A stretch of DNA of 64,000 bases, from NCBI GenBank assembly GCA_963775335.1, contig CAVZIJ010000002.1, positions 992,001-1,056,000 of the forward strand, read 5' to 3'. Made by a program: the position numbers and the translations under genes. The first letter of the stretch is position 1. Each line of letters begins with the position of its first letter. Positions 8,966-20,322 of this stretch are shown one piece after another. The notes under the pieces are model-generated. The model ran no database searches. It was not told the origin of the DNA and was given only the letters and a program-made list of their open reading frames with translations. The stretch is from CAVQCX01 sp963775335 (GTDB lineage: Bacteria; Pseudomonadota; Gammaproteobacteria; Chromatiales; Chromatiaceae).

Positions 8966-9721
8966 GTGAGAGACGACCAGGAGACGCTGACCGGCAAGGT
9001 CGCCTTGATCACCGGCGCCGCCCACCGCATCGGCGCCGAGATCGCGCGCGCCCTGCACGGGGCAGGCATGGACCTGGTCCTGCATTACCGGCGCTCCGCT
9101 CTGGCCGCCGACGAGATCAGGCACGAGCTCGAATCGGAGCGCGCCGAGTCGGTCGCCCTGGTCCAGGCCGACCTGCACGCCACCGCCGCGTTGCCGGCGC
9201 TGGTCGAAGGGGCCTTGAGTCAGTTCGGACGCCTCGACGTTCTGGTCAACAACGCCTCTTCCTTCTACCCCACGACCGTGGGGGCGACCACCGAGGCCCA
9301 GTGGGACGATCTGATGGGGACCAACCTCAAGGCGCCGTACTTCCTCGCCCAGGCCGCCGCCCCCGCCCTGCGCCGTACCGTCGGCTGCATTGTGAATCTC
9401 GTCGATATCCACGCGATTCGCCCGCTCGCGGGCCATCCAGTCTACTCCATGGCCAAGGCAGGTAACGCCATGATGGTCTGCGCCCTGGCGCGCGAGCTGG
9501 GCCCGGAGATCCGCGTGAACGGCGTCGCGCCGGGGGCCATCCTCTGGCCCGAGGAGGGCCTGAGCGAGGCGGCCAGGCGCGAGATCCTGGATCGCACGGT
9601 CCTGAAACGCCCGGGCTCCCCCCGCGACATCGCCCGCACGGTGCTGTTCCTGGTGCGCGACGCGCCCTACATCACCGGTCAGGTCATCAGGGTGGACGGC
9701 GGGCGCACCACGCAACATTGA
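8966..9721 (+). CDS. Pteridine reductase (FolM-like short-chain dehydrogenase)
   Basis: Classical SDR, about 251 residues from GTG 8966; an ATG at 8891 would add 25 residues unlike the family. Motifs: TGAAHRIGAEIA cofactor loop with the HRIG arginine typical of pteridine reductases (TGxxxRxG), NNASSFYP, catalytic YSMAK, and a C-terminal GQVIRVDGGR. FolM/pteridine reductases reduce dihydropterins or dihydrofolate with NADPH. folK and folB are 3 kb away on the other strand, which is consistent with but does not prove a folate role. Confidence 0.8.
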   Translation: MRDDQETLTGKVALITGAAHRIGAEIARALHGAGMDLVLHYRRSALAADEIRHELESERAESVALVQADLHATAALPALVEGALSQFGRLDVLVNNASSFYPTTVGATTEAQWDDLMGTNLKAPYFLAQAAAPALRRTVGCIVNLVDIHAIRPLAGHPVYSMAKAGNAMMVCALARELGPEIRVNGVAPGAILWPEEGLSEAARREILDRTVLKRPGSPRDIARTVLFLVRDAPYITGQVIRVDGGRTTQH

Positions 9722-9765
9722 CCGACGAAGACGGTCGAAATCTTCACCTTCAACGGAGACACACG

Positions 9766-9963
9766 ATGGTCAAGATGAAGATCACGGGTATGCGCTGCGG
9801 CCACTGTAAGGCGGCGGTCGAGAAGGCCTTGGGCGGTGTGGCCGGCGTGGGTGCCGTGAGAGTCAGCCTCGAGGCCGGGACCGCCGAGGTCGACGGCATC
9901 CCCGACGTGGCCGCGTTGATCGCCGCCGTCAAGGAAGAGGGCTACGGCGCCGAGCTGGCTTGA
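9766..9963 (+). CDS. Copper chaperone-like heavy-metal-associated (HMA) protein
   Basis: 65-residue single HMA domain (CopZ-like). The metal motif is MRCGHC at residues 9-14, a GMxCxxC variant. ATG 9766 has GGAG 9 bases upstream. It lies 44 bases after the pteridine reductase stop and 24 bases before copA, so it is probably cotranscribed with copA and hands Cu(I) to the ATPase. No CueR gene or obvious CueR operator was found next to it. Confidence 0.85.
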   Translation: MVKMKITGMRCGHCKAAVEKALGGVAGVGAVRVSLEAGTAEVDGIPDVAALIAAVKEEGYGAELA

Positions 9964-9987
9964 GCTCGACCGGTCGGAGCCGACCCG

Positions 9988-12494
9988 ATGAGTGCGACGG
10001 AGCAGCGCAGCGAGATCCGCATCGGCATCGGCGGAATGACCTGCGCGTCCTGCGTGGCGCGCATCGAGCGCAGTCTGCGCAAGCAGCCGGGCGTGGAGGA
10101 GGCCAGTGTGAACCTGGCCACCGAGCGGGGCACCATCCGGTTCGATCCGGTGCGCATCTCTGTGCCCCAGCTGATCGAGGTGGTGCGTGAGACCGGCTAC
10201 GAGGCCGAGACCGCGCACCTCGATCTGCTCGTCGAGGGCATGACCTGTGCGGCCTGCGTCGGGCGCGTGGAGCGGGCCCTGTTGAAGGTTCCCGGCGTGC
10301 TGGGGGCGAGCGTGAATCTCGCCACCGAGAAGGCCTCGGTCGATTATCTGCCCGCCCAGGTCGACGCCGGCGCGTTGCGCGCCGCGATTGAAGCGGCGGG
10401 CTATCGCGTGCCCCAGACCGCCGGCGCACAGGTCCCCGTCGGGGCAGGGACCGGGACCGGCGATCGCGAGGCTAGACGCGACCTGCTTTTCGCCACGCTG
10501 CTGACCCTCCCGCTGATCCTGATCGCCATGGGACCCATGGTGGTGCCGACCACGGGCGAGTGGCTACACCGGCTTGCCCCGCCCATGGCCTGGCACTGGC
10601 TGGAGCTTCTGCTCGCCACGCCGGTGCAGTTCTATGCCGGCCGACGCTTCTACCGCCAGGGGATCGCCGAGCTCCGGCATCTCAGCCCCGGCATGAACAG
10701 CCTGATCATGCTCGGCAGCTCCTCGGCCTGGGGCTACTCGACCCTTGCGCTGCTCGCTCCCGGCCTGTTCCCGGCGGGCACGGCAGTGCTCTATTACGAG
10801 GCATCGGCATCGATCATCACCCTGATCCTCGCGGGCAAGTACCTCGAGAGCGCGGCGCGAGGGCGGACCTCATCGGCCATCCGCAAGCTGATGCGCCTGC
10901 AGCCGGCCCGGGCACGGGTGGTACGGGGGGAGAAGAGCTCGATGTCCCGATCGAGGCCGTGGTCCCCGGCGACCTCATTCTGGTCCGGCCCGGCGAGCGC
11001 ATCCCGGCGGACGGAACGATCTCCGAGGGGAGCAGCTACGTCGATGAGTCCATGATCACCGGCGAGCCGGTCCCGGTCCTGAAAGGGCCCGGCGACGAGA
11101 TCACCGGCGGAACCGTCAACGGTGCGGGCGCCCTGCGATTCACCGCCGCACGGGTCGGGGCCGAGACGCTGCTCGCACACATCATCCGCATGGTCGAAGA
11201 GGCCCAGGCGGGAAAGCCCCCGATCCAGCAGCTCGCCGACCGCATCGCGGGCGTTTTCGTACCGATCGTCATGCTGGTCGCCACCCTGACCTTCCTGGTC
11301 TGGCTGGGTCTGGGGCCTGATCCCGCGCTCAGCCACGCCTTCGTGGCCGGGGTCAGCGTGCTGGTGATCGCCTGCCCTTGCGCCATGGGGCTGGCGACCC
11401 CCACCGCAATCATGGTGGGCACCGGGCGCGGCGCGGAGCTCGGGGTGCTTTTTCGCAAGGGGGCCTCTCTGGAGACCCTCGCGCGTCTGGACACCCTGGT
11501 GTTCGACAAGACCGGCACGCTCACCGAGGGCCGCCCCGCCCTCAACCGCCTGCATTGCTTCGACGGGAACGAGCAGCGGCTGCTCGGGCTGATCGCCGCC
11601 GTGGAGCGACGCAGCGAGCACCCGCTCGGCCAGTCGCTGGTCGAGGCCGCGGCCCAGCGGGGACTGGCCCCGCAGGAGGCCGAGGCAGTGCAGGCCGAGC
11701 CGGGATTCGGCATTCAGGGAAGCGTCGACGGGCACCGGGTACAGGTCGGTGCCGCCCGCTACATGGAGCGGCTGGGGATCGCCACCGACCCGGTCTCCGC
11801 ACTCGCCGAGGAGTGGTCGCGCTCCGGAGAGACCCTGCTGTACGCCGCCGTAGACGGGCGCCTGGCGGGTCTGTTCGGCGTCAGCGACCCGATCAAGGCG
11901 GGGGCCCGGCAGACCATCGAGGCGCTGCGGAACCTGGGCATCGAGGTCGCCATGCTGACCGGCGACCAGCCCGGGACAGCCCACGCGGTCGCCGCTCGCC
12001 TCGGCATCGAGCGGGTGATCGCCGGGGTCCTGCCCAACGGCAAGGCCGAGGAGATCGCCCGGCTGCAGGCAGAGGGTCGGCGCGTCGGCGTGGTGGGCGA
12101 CGGGATCAACGACGCCCCGGCGCTGGCGCGCGCGGACCTTGGACTGGCCATGGGCACGGGCACCGACATCGCCATCGAGGCCGCCGACCTGGTCCTGATG
12201 GCCGGCGACGTGCGCCGGGTCGTGGATGCGATACGCCTCGCCCGGCGCACCCTCTGGATCATCAAGCTGAACTTCTTCTGGGCCTATGCCTACAACGTCG
12301 CCCTGGTGCCGCTGGCCGCCGGGGCCCTCTACCCATTCTTCGGGACCCTGCTCAATCCAATGTTCGCCGCGGCGGCCATGAGCGTCTCAAGTCTGTTCGT
12401 CGTCTCCAACAGCCTGCGCCTGCGACACTTCAACCCACGGCAGGCCCTGCAGGCGCCCGCCCCGGCGGCTCAGACCGCGAGCTCGACCGGGTGA
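9988..12494 (+). CDS. copA: Copper-transporting P1B-type ATPase, frameshifted in a G run
   Basis: Cu(I) exporter in the inner membrane. Two N-terminal HMA domains (GGMTCASC near residue 16 and EGMTCAACVGR near 93), then membrane helices, actuator domain, CPC membrane motif in IACPCAMGLATPTA, phosphorylation site DKTGTLTEG, ATP-binding SEHPLG and hinge GDGINDAPALA. The gene is split: the first frame fails after RLQPARARVVRG at the six-G run 10925-10930, and the rest (EELDVPIEAVVPGDLILVRP onward) is one frame over. One added G restores a full-length protein of about 835 residues. Sequencing error is the likeliest reason. The 3' end overlaps convergent folK by 25 bases. Confidence 0.88.
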
Positions 12495-12958
12495 ATGGCC
12501 TGCCCGGCGCGGTCGAAGACCTTCCAGAGCTCGGCATAGGTCCGGCCATCCACCGGGTGGCGCTCCCCCGGGGCCACCTCCGCCAAAGGCCCCAGGACGA
12601 AGGCGTATTTGAGGATCTCATCGCGCGGCAGCTCCAGCCCTGCGAAGCGGCCCGCCTGGTTGCCGTAAGTGAGCAGGTCGAGGTCCAGCGTGCGGGGCGC
12701 GAACCTGTTGCCGGCGCGCCGGCGCCCGTGGGCGGCCTCGATAGCACGCAGCCGACGCCCGATCTCGACAGGCCCGAGGTCCGAACGGAACCCGGCCACC
12801 AGGTTGTAGAAGGCGGGCCCCTCGAAGCCCACCGCCTCGCTCTCGTAGACCCGCGAGACGGTCAGCGCCCCCAGATCTCGGCGCAGATCGTCGAGCGCGC
12901 TGAGGATGTGGCGCCGGCGATCGACATTGCTGCCGATGCTCACCCACACCTGCGGCAT
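12470..12958 (-). CDS. folK: 6-hydroxymethyl-7,8-dihydropterin pyrophosphokinase
   Basis: HPPK, folate pathway: transfers pyrophosphate from ATP to 6-hydroxymethyl-dihydropterin. 162 residues, normal length. Motifs: VWVSIGSN at the N terminus, NLVAGFRSDLGP, and the diagnostic RFAPRTLDLDLLTYG (about 85-100), whose aspartates bind magnesium. One base separates its start at 12958 from the folB stop at 12960, so folB-folK form a two-gene unit. Its 3' end overlaps copA from the other strand. Confidence 0.93.
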   Translation of the reverse strand: MPQVWVSIGSNVDRRRHILSALDDLRRDLGALTVSRVYESEAVGFEGPAFYNLVAGFRSDLGPVEIGRRLRAIEAAHGRRRAGNRFAPRTLDLDLLTYGNQAGRFAGLELPRDEILKYAFVLGPLAEVAPGERHPVDGRTYAELWKVFDRAGQAIHPVELAV

Positions 12959-12959
12959 C

Positions 12960-13316
12960 TCAGTAACGCTCTCCGCGCTCGATGATCACTCCAACGTCGC
13001 GCGCTCCCCTCACCGCGCCCTGCTTGTTGAGCGTCAAGCGCACCCAGCGGACCCCGAACTCCTCGCGGACGATCTGGGCGCAGCGCTCCGCCAGGGTCTC
13101 GACGAGCTGGAAGCGGCTCTCGCCGACGAACTGGATCAGCCGCTTGGCCACGGCCTTGTAATCGAGGGTGTCTTCGATCCGATCCGTCGCCGCCGCGGCG
13201 GCGATATCCGCGCTCATCTCCAGATCGAGCACCAGGGTCTGGGTAGTGTGACGCTCCCAGCCGTAGATGCCGATGATGGTGTCGATTCGAAGATCGCGCA
13301 GAAATACGATATCCAT
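12960..13316 (-). CDS. folB: Dihydroneopterin aldolase
   Basis: 118 residues, the usual FolB size. The start MDIVFLRDLRIDTIIGIYGWER carries the conserved IGIYxWER block with the active-site glutamate; ATVAERCAQ-like LVETLAERCAQIV and the C-terminal KQGAVRGARDVGVIIER match the family. Cleaves dihydroneopterin to the FolK substrate. ATG 13316 was chosen because longer upstream frames lack homology. Divergent from plsY with 150 bases between, the same arrangement seen in many gammaproteobacteria. Confidence 0.93.
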   Translation of the reverse strand: MDIVFLRDLRIDTIIGIYGWERHTTQTLVLDLEMSADIAAAAATDRIEDTLDYKAVAKRLIQFVGESRFQLVETLAERCAQIVREEFGVRWVRLTLNKQGAVRGARDVGVIIERGERY

Positions 13317-13466
13317 GGCGGCTCCGACGCTGTCGCGGGCTGGCCACATGGTAATGCAGCCTGGCGGCGGGCAACACCCGATGGCAACGGGGTCACGGCG
13401 TTGACCAGGCAACGTCCTCACGCGGAAAATGCGGGTCTTGCCTTCCGCGTGTTGTCCGAGAAACAG

Positions 13467-14069
13467 ATGCTGTTCGCCGTAGTCCTGATCGTCGGAGCCT
13501 ATCTGCTGGGCTCCATCTCCAGCGCCATCCTGGTCTGTCGCCTGATGGGGCTGGCGGACCCCCGGACCGAGGGCTCGAACAATCCGGGGGCCACCAATGT
13601 GCTGCGCATCGGCGGCCGCAAGGCGGCGGCCGTCACCCTGGCCGGCGACTGCCTCAAGGGCGTGGTGCCGATGCTGGCCGGCCACTTGGCGGACGCCAGC
13701 GTGCCGGTGCTGGCCGCCACCGGCATCGCCGCCTTCCTGGGGCACCTGTATCCAGTGTTCTTCGGCTTTCGCGGCGGCAAAGGGGTGGCCACCGCCCTGG
13801 GCGTGCAGCTCGGGCTGAGCTGGCCGATCGGCCTCTCGGTGGCCGCCATCTGGCTGGTCATGGCCAAGACGCTGAACGTCTCCTCCCTCTCCGCGCTCAT
13901 CTCCATGGGATTGGCACCCCTGATCGTCTGGTACTTCTGGCCGGCGCCGGAGCTGATCGCCGCTCAGACCTTGATCACGGTCATGCTGTTCTGGCGCCAC
14001 CGAAGCAACATCCGAAACCTCTTCTCCGGCTCGGAGGGCAAGATCTCCGAGGAGCAGGGGCCGGACTGA
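13467..14069 (+). CDS. plsY: Acyl-phosphate:glycerol-3-phosphate acyltransferase
   Basis: 200-residue inner-membrane enzyme making lysophosphatidic acid from acyl-phosphate. All three PlsY motifs are present: SNNPGATNVLRIGGRKAA (about 38-55), the glycine-rich FRGGKGVATALGV (about 98-110) and WRHRSNIRNLF near the C terminus. Five hydrophobic segments fit the known topology. ATG 13467 follows a short GAGAAA. It converges with tsaD, leaving 57 bases that contain a GGCGCC inverted repeat with no T tract. Confidence 0.93.
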   Translation: MLFAVVLIVGAYLLGSISSAILVCRLMGLADPRTEGSNNPGATNVLRIGGRKAAAVTLAGDCLKGVVPMLAGHLADASVPVLAATGIAAFLGHLYPVFFGFRGGKGVATALGVQLGLSWPIGLSVAAIWLVMAKTLNVSSLSALISMGLAPLIVWYFWPAPELIAAQTLITVMLFWRHRSNIRNLFSGSEGKISEEQGPD

Positions 14070-14126
14070 GCCCTCTGGCGCCGGGACGCGGCGCCCTGCC
14101 GGCAAGGGGCGGCGGTAGAGTGGGAC

Positions 14127-15161
14127 TCAGTTGGTCTCTTCCACTGGCGACAGGTCCGTCATGGCCCAGCGCGGAGCGGCCCCGAACCCGAGCCCGTCCC
14201 GTTGACCTGCCCGCAGTCGCTGCCAACCCGCGTAAGCGATCATCGCTCCGTTGTCGGTGCAGAATTCCGGTCGGGGGTAGCAGGCCCGCACGCCGGCCTC
14301 CCCCATGGCGTCTGCGATCCGCGCCCTGAGCCGTCGGTTAGCGCTCACTCCTCCCGCCAGCACCAGAGTGCGGGCACCGGTCTCGCGCACCGCCCGATGG
14401 CACTTAATCGCCAGAGTGTCGACCACCGCGTCCTCGAACGCCCGGGCGATGTCGGCGCGGGTCTGCTGGTCCCCGCCGTCACCCAGGGACTCCTTGATGG
14501 TTGTCAGGGCGAATGTCTTGAGGCCGCTGAAGCTGAAATCGAGGCCCGGGCGGTCGGTCATCGGGCGGGGGAAGAAGAATCGACCGGGATCACCTCGTTC
14601 CGCCAGAAGAGCCAGCTCCGGACCCCCCGGATAAGGCAGGCCGAGCAGCTTGGCAGTCTTGTCGAAGGCCTCGCCCGCGGCGTCGTCCAGCGACTCCCCG
14701 AGCATGCGGTAGCGCCCGACGCCGGCGACCTCCACCAGCTGGGTGTGCCCACCGGACACCAGCAGGGCGACAAAGGGGAAGCTTGGGGGGTCCGGCTCCA
14801 GCATGGGGGCCAGCAGATGGCCCTCCATGTGGTGGACCCCAAGGGCAGGCACCCCCCAGGCCCAGGCCAGGGACCGCCCCACGGCAGCACCGACCAGCAG
14901 GGCGCCGATCAGCCCGGGGCCGGCGGTGTAGGCGACGGCATCGATGCCCCGGAGCCCCAGTGCGGCCTCCGCGAGCACCTGTCGGATGAGCGGCAGGAGC
15001 TTGCGCACGTGGTCACGCGACGCGAGCTCCGGGACCACCCCACCGTACTCGGCGTGCAGTGCCACCTGGCTGTAGACGCGCTGCGCCCTCAGCCCGGTAT
15101 CGCCGTCGTAGACCGCAACACCGGTCTCATCGCAGGAGGTCTCGATGCCGAGGACGCGCAT
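14127..15161 (-). CDS. tsaD: tRNA N6-adenosine threonylcarbamoyltransferase
   Basis: Catalytic subunit of the t6A37 tRNA modification complex, 344 residues. N terminus RVLGIETSCDETGVAVYD is the ASKHA ATPase phosphate-1 loop; HHMEGH (about 110-115) holds the metal-binding histidines; VSGGHTQL and GGVSANRRLR are further signatures, and FCTDNGAMIAYAG closes the active site. ATG 15161 chosen because an upstream extension is not conserved. Divergent from rpsU, the same order as in E. coli. Confidence 0.95.
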   Translation of the reverse strand: MRVLGIETSCDETGVAVYDGDTGLRAQRVYSQVALHAEYGGVVPELASRDHVRKLLPLIRQVLAEAALGLRGIDAVAYTAGPGLIGALLVGAAVGRSLAWAWGVPALGVHHMEGHLLAPMLEPDPPSFPFVALLVSGGHTQLVEVAGVGRYRMLGESLDDAAGEAFDKTAKLLGLPYPGGPELALLAERGDPGRFFFPRPMTDRPGLDFSFSGLKTFALTTIKESLGDGGDQQTRADIARAFEDAVVDTLAIKCHRAVRETGARTLVLAGGVSANRRLRARIADAMGEAGVRACYPRPEFCTDNGAMIAYAGWQRLRAGQRDGLGFGAAPRWAMTDLSPVEETN

Positions 15162-15254
15162 GACCCGGAGATGATGCGCCGCGGACCCTCGACGGTCAAA
15201 GAAAACCGCCCTCGCGCCGACCCCGCACCCTGGTGCCCCAGCCGCACGGGGGCT

Positions 15255-15282
15255 TTGCAAACCTCCCGCCAGGCATTAGAAT
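15255..15282 (+). promoter_or_regulatory. Putative sigma-70 promoter of the rpsU-yqeY-dnaG-rpoD operon
   Basis: TTGCAA (15255-15260), a 16-base spacer and TAGAAT (15277-15282), 49 bases before the rpsU ATG. Positioned in the tsaD/rpsU divergent gap, as expected for the macromolecular synthesis operon. Confidence 0.6.
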
Positions 15283-15331
15283 TCTGCGCCTTTAGCCAGA
15301 CTATCCCGATTTACCCCATACCGAGGTCCCG

Positions 15332-15547
15332 ATGCCCAGCGTCCGAGTCAAGGAGAATGAGCCGTTCGAAGTTGCGCTTCGCCGCTTCAAGCGCTCTTGC
15401 GAGAAGGCCGGCGTGCTGGCGGAAGTGCGCAGCCGCGAGCATTACGAAAAGCCGACCACCGAGCGTAAGCGCAAGGCCGCCGCGGCGGTCAAGCGCTGGC
15501 AAAAGAAGCTGCAGCGCGACAATCGGCGCTGGGAACGCCTCTACTGA
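15332..15547 (+). CDS. rpsU: 30S ribosomal protein S21
   Basis: 71 residues, exactly the gammaproteobacterial length. MPSVRVKENEPFEVALRRF at the N terminus and the strongly basic tail (KRKAAAAVKRWQKKLQRD) are diagnostic. First gene of the macromolecular synthesis operon that couples translation, replication priming and transcription initiation. Confidence 0.97.
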   Translation: MPSVRVKENEPFEVALRRFKRSCEKAGVLAEVRSREHYEKPTTERKRKAAAAVKRWQKKLQRDNRRWERLY

Positions 15548-15569
15548 GCCGTCTCCGACCGAGCCCGGC

Positions 15570-16013
15570 ATGCTCAAGGCGCGCATCCAGGACGCAGTGA
15601 AGACGGCTATGAAGGCCGGCGACAAACGGCGCGTCGGCGCGCTGCGGCTGATCACCGCGGCAATCAAGCAACGCGAGGTCGATGAGCGCATCGAGCTCAA
15701 CGACACCCAGGTGCTGGCGGTGCTGGACAAGATGCTCAAACAGCGCCGGGAGTCCATCACCCAATACGAGAAGGCTCGGCGGGATGACCTGGTCGACCAA
15801 GAGGCCTATGAGGTCTCCCTGATCCAGGGATACCTTCCCAAGCCCCTGAGCGAGGCCGAGATCGCCGCGGCCATCGCCGAGGCGATCGCCACCACCGGCG
15901 CGACCTCGATCCGCGACATGGGCAAGATCATGGCCCTGCTCAAGCCCGAGCTGCAGGGCCGAGCGGACATCGGCGCAGTCAGCGCATTGGTCAAGCAGAA
16001 GCTCGGCGGCTGA
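15570..16013 (+). CDS. yqeY: GatB/YqeY domain protein
   Basis: 147 residues from ATG 15570, 22 bases after rpsU. Matches the YqeY family, related to the tail domain of the amidotransferase subunit GatB: RRVGALRLITAAIKQREVDER, QRRESITQYEKARR, EVSLIQGYLPKPLSEAEI, and the C-terminal KPELQGRADIGAVSALVKQKL. Often found between rpsU and dnaG. The biochemical role is not known; a tRNA-binding or tRNA-dependent function has been suggested from the GatB tail homology. Confidence 0.92.
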   Translation: MLKARIQDAVKTAMKAGDKRRVGALRLITAAIKQREVDERIELNDTQVLAVLDKMLKQRRESITQYEKARRDDLVDQEAYEVSLIQGYLPKPLSEAEIAAAIAEAIATTGATSIRDMGKIMALLKPELQGRADIGAVSALVKQKLGG

Positions 16014-16074
16014 GGGCCGCAACCCCGCCCATCCCCTACCCCCGACCTGGGGACCCCTGCTAGGCTTCCCGGCC

Positions 16075-17808
16075 ATGGCCGGCCGAATTCCCCCGGAATT
16101 CATCGATCGACTCCTCGAGCGCGTCGACATCGTCGACGTCGTCGGCAAGCGCGTGCCACTGAAGCGGGCCGGCAAGGAGTACCAGGGCCTCTGCCCCTTT
16201 CACGATGAAAAGACCCCCTCGTTTACGGTCAGCCCGACCAAGCAGTTCTACCACTGCTTCGGCTGCGGAGCCCACGGCTCTGCGATCGGATTCCTCATGG
16301 AGTACGACCGCATGGAGTTCGTCGAGGCCGTGCAGGAGCTCGCCCACCAGGCGGGGGTAGAGGTCCCTCGGGAGGCGGCCATGGCGCCCACCGGGGAGGA
16401 CCTGACCCCGCTCTACCAGGCCCTGGAGCAGGCCGCCCGGTATTACGCCGAGCAGCTGCGCCGACACCCGGAGGCCGCGCGCGCGGTTTCCTATTTGAAA
16501 GAGCGCGGCATGACCGGCGAGATCGCCGCCGAGTACGGGGTCGGCTACGCCCCGCCGGGCTGGGACGGTCTCATGGCGGCGCTCGGACGCAGTCCGGCCC
16601 AGATCGAGCGCCTGCGCTCGACCGGTATGGTGATCGACAGCGACCGGGGGGCCCCGTACGACCGGTTCCGCGACCGGATCATGTTTCCGATCCGCGATCG
16701 GCGCGGACGGATCATCGGCTTCGGCGGCCGGGTGCTCGGCGACGCCAAGCCCAAGTATCTCAACTCCCCGGAGACCGCGCTGTTCCACAAGGGCCGCGAG
16801 CTCTACGGACTCTACGAGGCGCGCTCGGCGCTGCGCGAGATCTCTCGGCTCCTGGTGGTGGAAGGCTACATGGACGTCCTCGCCCTGGCCCAGTATGGGG
16901 TGCGCTACGCCGTGGCCACCCTGGGCACCGCCACCACCGCCGAGCACCTGGACCGGTTGTTCCGGACCACGTCCCAGGTGGTGTTTTGCTTCGACGGCGA
17001 CCGGGCGGGGCGTGACGCCGCCTGGAAGGCCCTGGACACCGCCCTGGCCCAGCTGCGCGAGGGACGGGAGATCCGCTTCCTGTTCCTGCCCGAGGGCGAA
17101 GACCCCGACACTCTGGTGCGCAAGGAAGGACGCGACGCCTTCGAGGCCCGGGTCGCCCATGCCCTGACCCTTTCGCGCCTCCTGTTCGAGTCGTTGCGCG
17201 AGAAAGGCGATGTCACCAGCCCCGACGGGCGCGCGCGTTTCGTCGAGGAGGCTTCCACGTTCGTCTCCCGCATCCCATCGGAGGCCCTCCGGGAGCAGTT
17301 GCGCAAGCAGCTCGAACTTGAGGCCGGCGGGCGTGTCCAATTGGCGATTTCCCCGGGGTCTGCGTCTGCGCGCCGCCGTGAAGCGGCACGCCAGCGTATC
17401 CAGCGGCCCTTGACCCCGGTACGGCTGGCGCTCGCGTTGCTACTGCGCTACCCCGCGCTGGCGAACGCCGTGGGCCTGCCCCAAAGTTGGCGCAACCTCC
17501 AGATACAGGGCATAGGCCTGCTGTCGGAGCTGCTTGATTTGCTGGCGCGCGAACCTACCCTTAACACAGGCATGGTGATCGAGCGCTGGCGCGGGACGGA
17601 GCAGGAGGTACATCTGCACAAGCTGCTGCGGATGGAGCTGCCGGGAGCAGAGGATCGGCGAGAGCAGGAGCTGCGCGACGCCCTGGAGCGCCTCGAGCGG
17701 CAGTATCGCGAGCAGGAGACCGAGAGGCTGCTCGCGAAGGCGCGGAGTGCCGCGTTGGACCCGGCGGAAAAGCTAAGGCTGCAGAGCCTGTTGGCCGGCC
17801 GGGTCTAG
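16075..17808 (+). CDS. dnaG: DNA primase
   Basis: Makes RNA primers for the replisome. 577 residues. N-terminal CHC2 zinc finger (CPFHDEKTPSF and YHCFGCGAHG, about 40-65), RNA-polymerase core with the Toprim glutamate in LLVVEGYMDVLAL and aspartates in FDGDRAGRDAAWKAL (about 265-325), then a C-terminal helicase-interaction region after about 430. Length is normal. Third gene of the operon, 61 bases after yqeY. Confidence 0.96.
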   Translation: MAGRIPPEFIDRLLERVDIVDVVGKRVPLKRAGKEYQGLCPFHDEKTPSFTVSPTKQFYHCFGCGAHGSAIGFLMEYDRMEFVEAVQELAHQAGVEVPREAAMAPTGEDLTPLYQALEQAARYYAEQLRRHPEAARAVSYLKERGMTGEIAAEYGVGYAPPGWDGLMAALGRSPAQIERLRSTGMVIDSDRGAPYDRFRDRIMFPIRDRRGRIIGFGGRVLGDAKPKYLNSPETALFHKGRELYGLYEARSALREISRLLVVEGYMDVLALAQYGVRYAVATLGTATTAEHLDRLFRTTSQVVFCFDGDRAGRDAAWKALDTALAQLREGREIRFLFLPEGEDPDTLVRKEGRDAFEARVAHALTLSRLLFESLREKGDVTSPDGRARFVEEASTFVSRIPSEALREQLRKQLELEAGGRVQLAISPGSASARRREAARQRIQRPLTPVRLALALLLRYPALANAVGLPQSWRNLQIQGIGLLSELLDLLAREPTLNTGMVIERWRGTEQEVHLHKLLRMELPGAEDRREQELRDALERLERQYREQETERLLAKARSAALDPAEKLRLQSLLAGRV

Positions 17809-17849
17809 AGTCGCCAAGTGTGTCGCATATGGGTGGAATTGGGTAGACA

Positions 17850-17858
17850 TGCTATAAT
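17850..17858 (+). promoter_or_regulatory. Extended -10 promoter of rpoD
   Basis: TGCTATAAT, a perfect extended -10 element, 66 bases upstream of the rpoD ATG in the dnaG-rpoD gap. No good -35 hexamer is present, as is usual for extended -10 promoters. Gives rpoD its own transcription, separate from the operon promoter. Confidence 0.65.
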
Positions 17859-17924
17859 CGTGAGTTCTCTTTTTCGTGCCGCTCTCTCTGTAAGAGCGCC
17901 CCACTTTTCGTTTAAGGCCACGCA

Positions 17925-19754
<1,830 letters not shown>

Positions 19755-19934
19755 CGCCACTGCTTCGCAGCCTGCAGCGCGCGGGGTCCGGTCCTCGGCC
19801 ACGAATCGAAGAGTCGACGGACCCTTGACTCAACCAACCGTCCGTCCGGTGGACGAACGCAGCGGGCCGAACGCGGGGCAGGGAACGAGCTGGCCGGACC
19901 TCCAGGGAAGGTGGACGGCGCGGAAACACCATGC

Positions 19935-20010
<76 letters not shown>

Positions 20011-20322
20011 GGCTACCCATCCCGTGCTTTGGGGCTTTCCGTTATTTCGGTCGAGGCTTGCCGCGGGCAGCGTTGCCCCTTGTACCGGGGTCCGTCCTTT
20101 TCCCCCCTTCACGACAGATCCCAACCGGGGGACAAGGCGCCGAGCCCACCCAGGGCAGTTGCGTCCCGGCGCTGGCTTGGTCACTATTGGGGCATTTCGG
20201 GCCGCGGGCTACTCGACAGCCCGGGCTCCACGCGGCCAAACCGGTAGCGCAGACCGGCACGACCCCATGGAGCGCCCGCCTGAGGGCTTCGCAACCATCC
20301 TGCGCAAAGGAGCGACGAGCGC
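20011..20322 (+). other. Intergenic region after the tRNA
   Basis: 312 bases in which I see no credible gene. It ends with a good ribosome binding site (AAGGAG, 20306-20311) for the next gene. No clear terminator with a T tract was found after the tRNA. Confidence 0.4.

Noticed and set aside
14070..14126. GGCGCC inverted repeat between plsY and tsaD as a terminator
   Set aside because: Short stem and no T tract in either direction.
16060..17340. 426-codon minus-strand frame opposite dnaG
   Set aside because: Antisense of the certain dnaG gene; no recognisable features.
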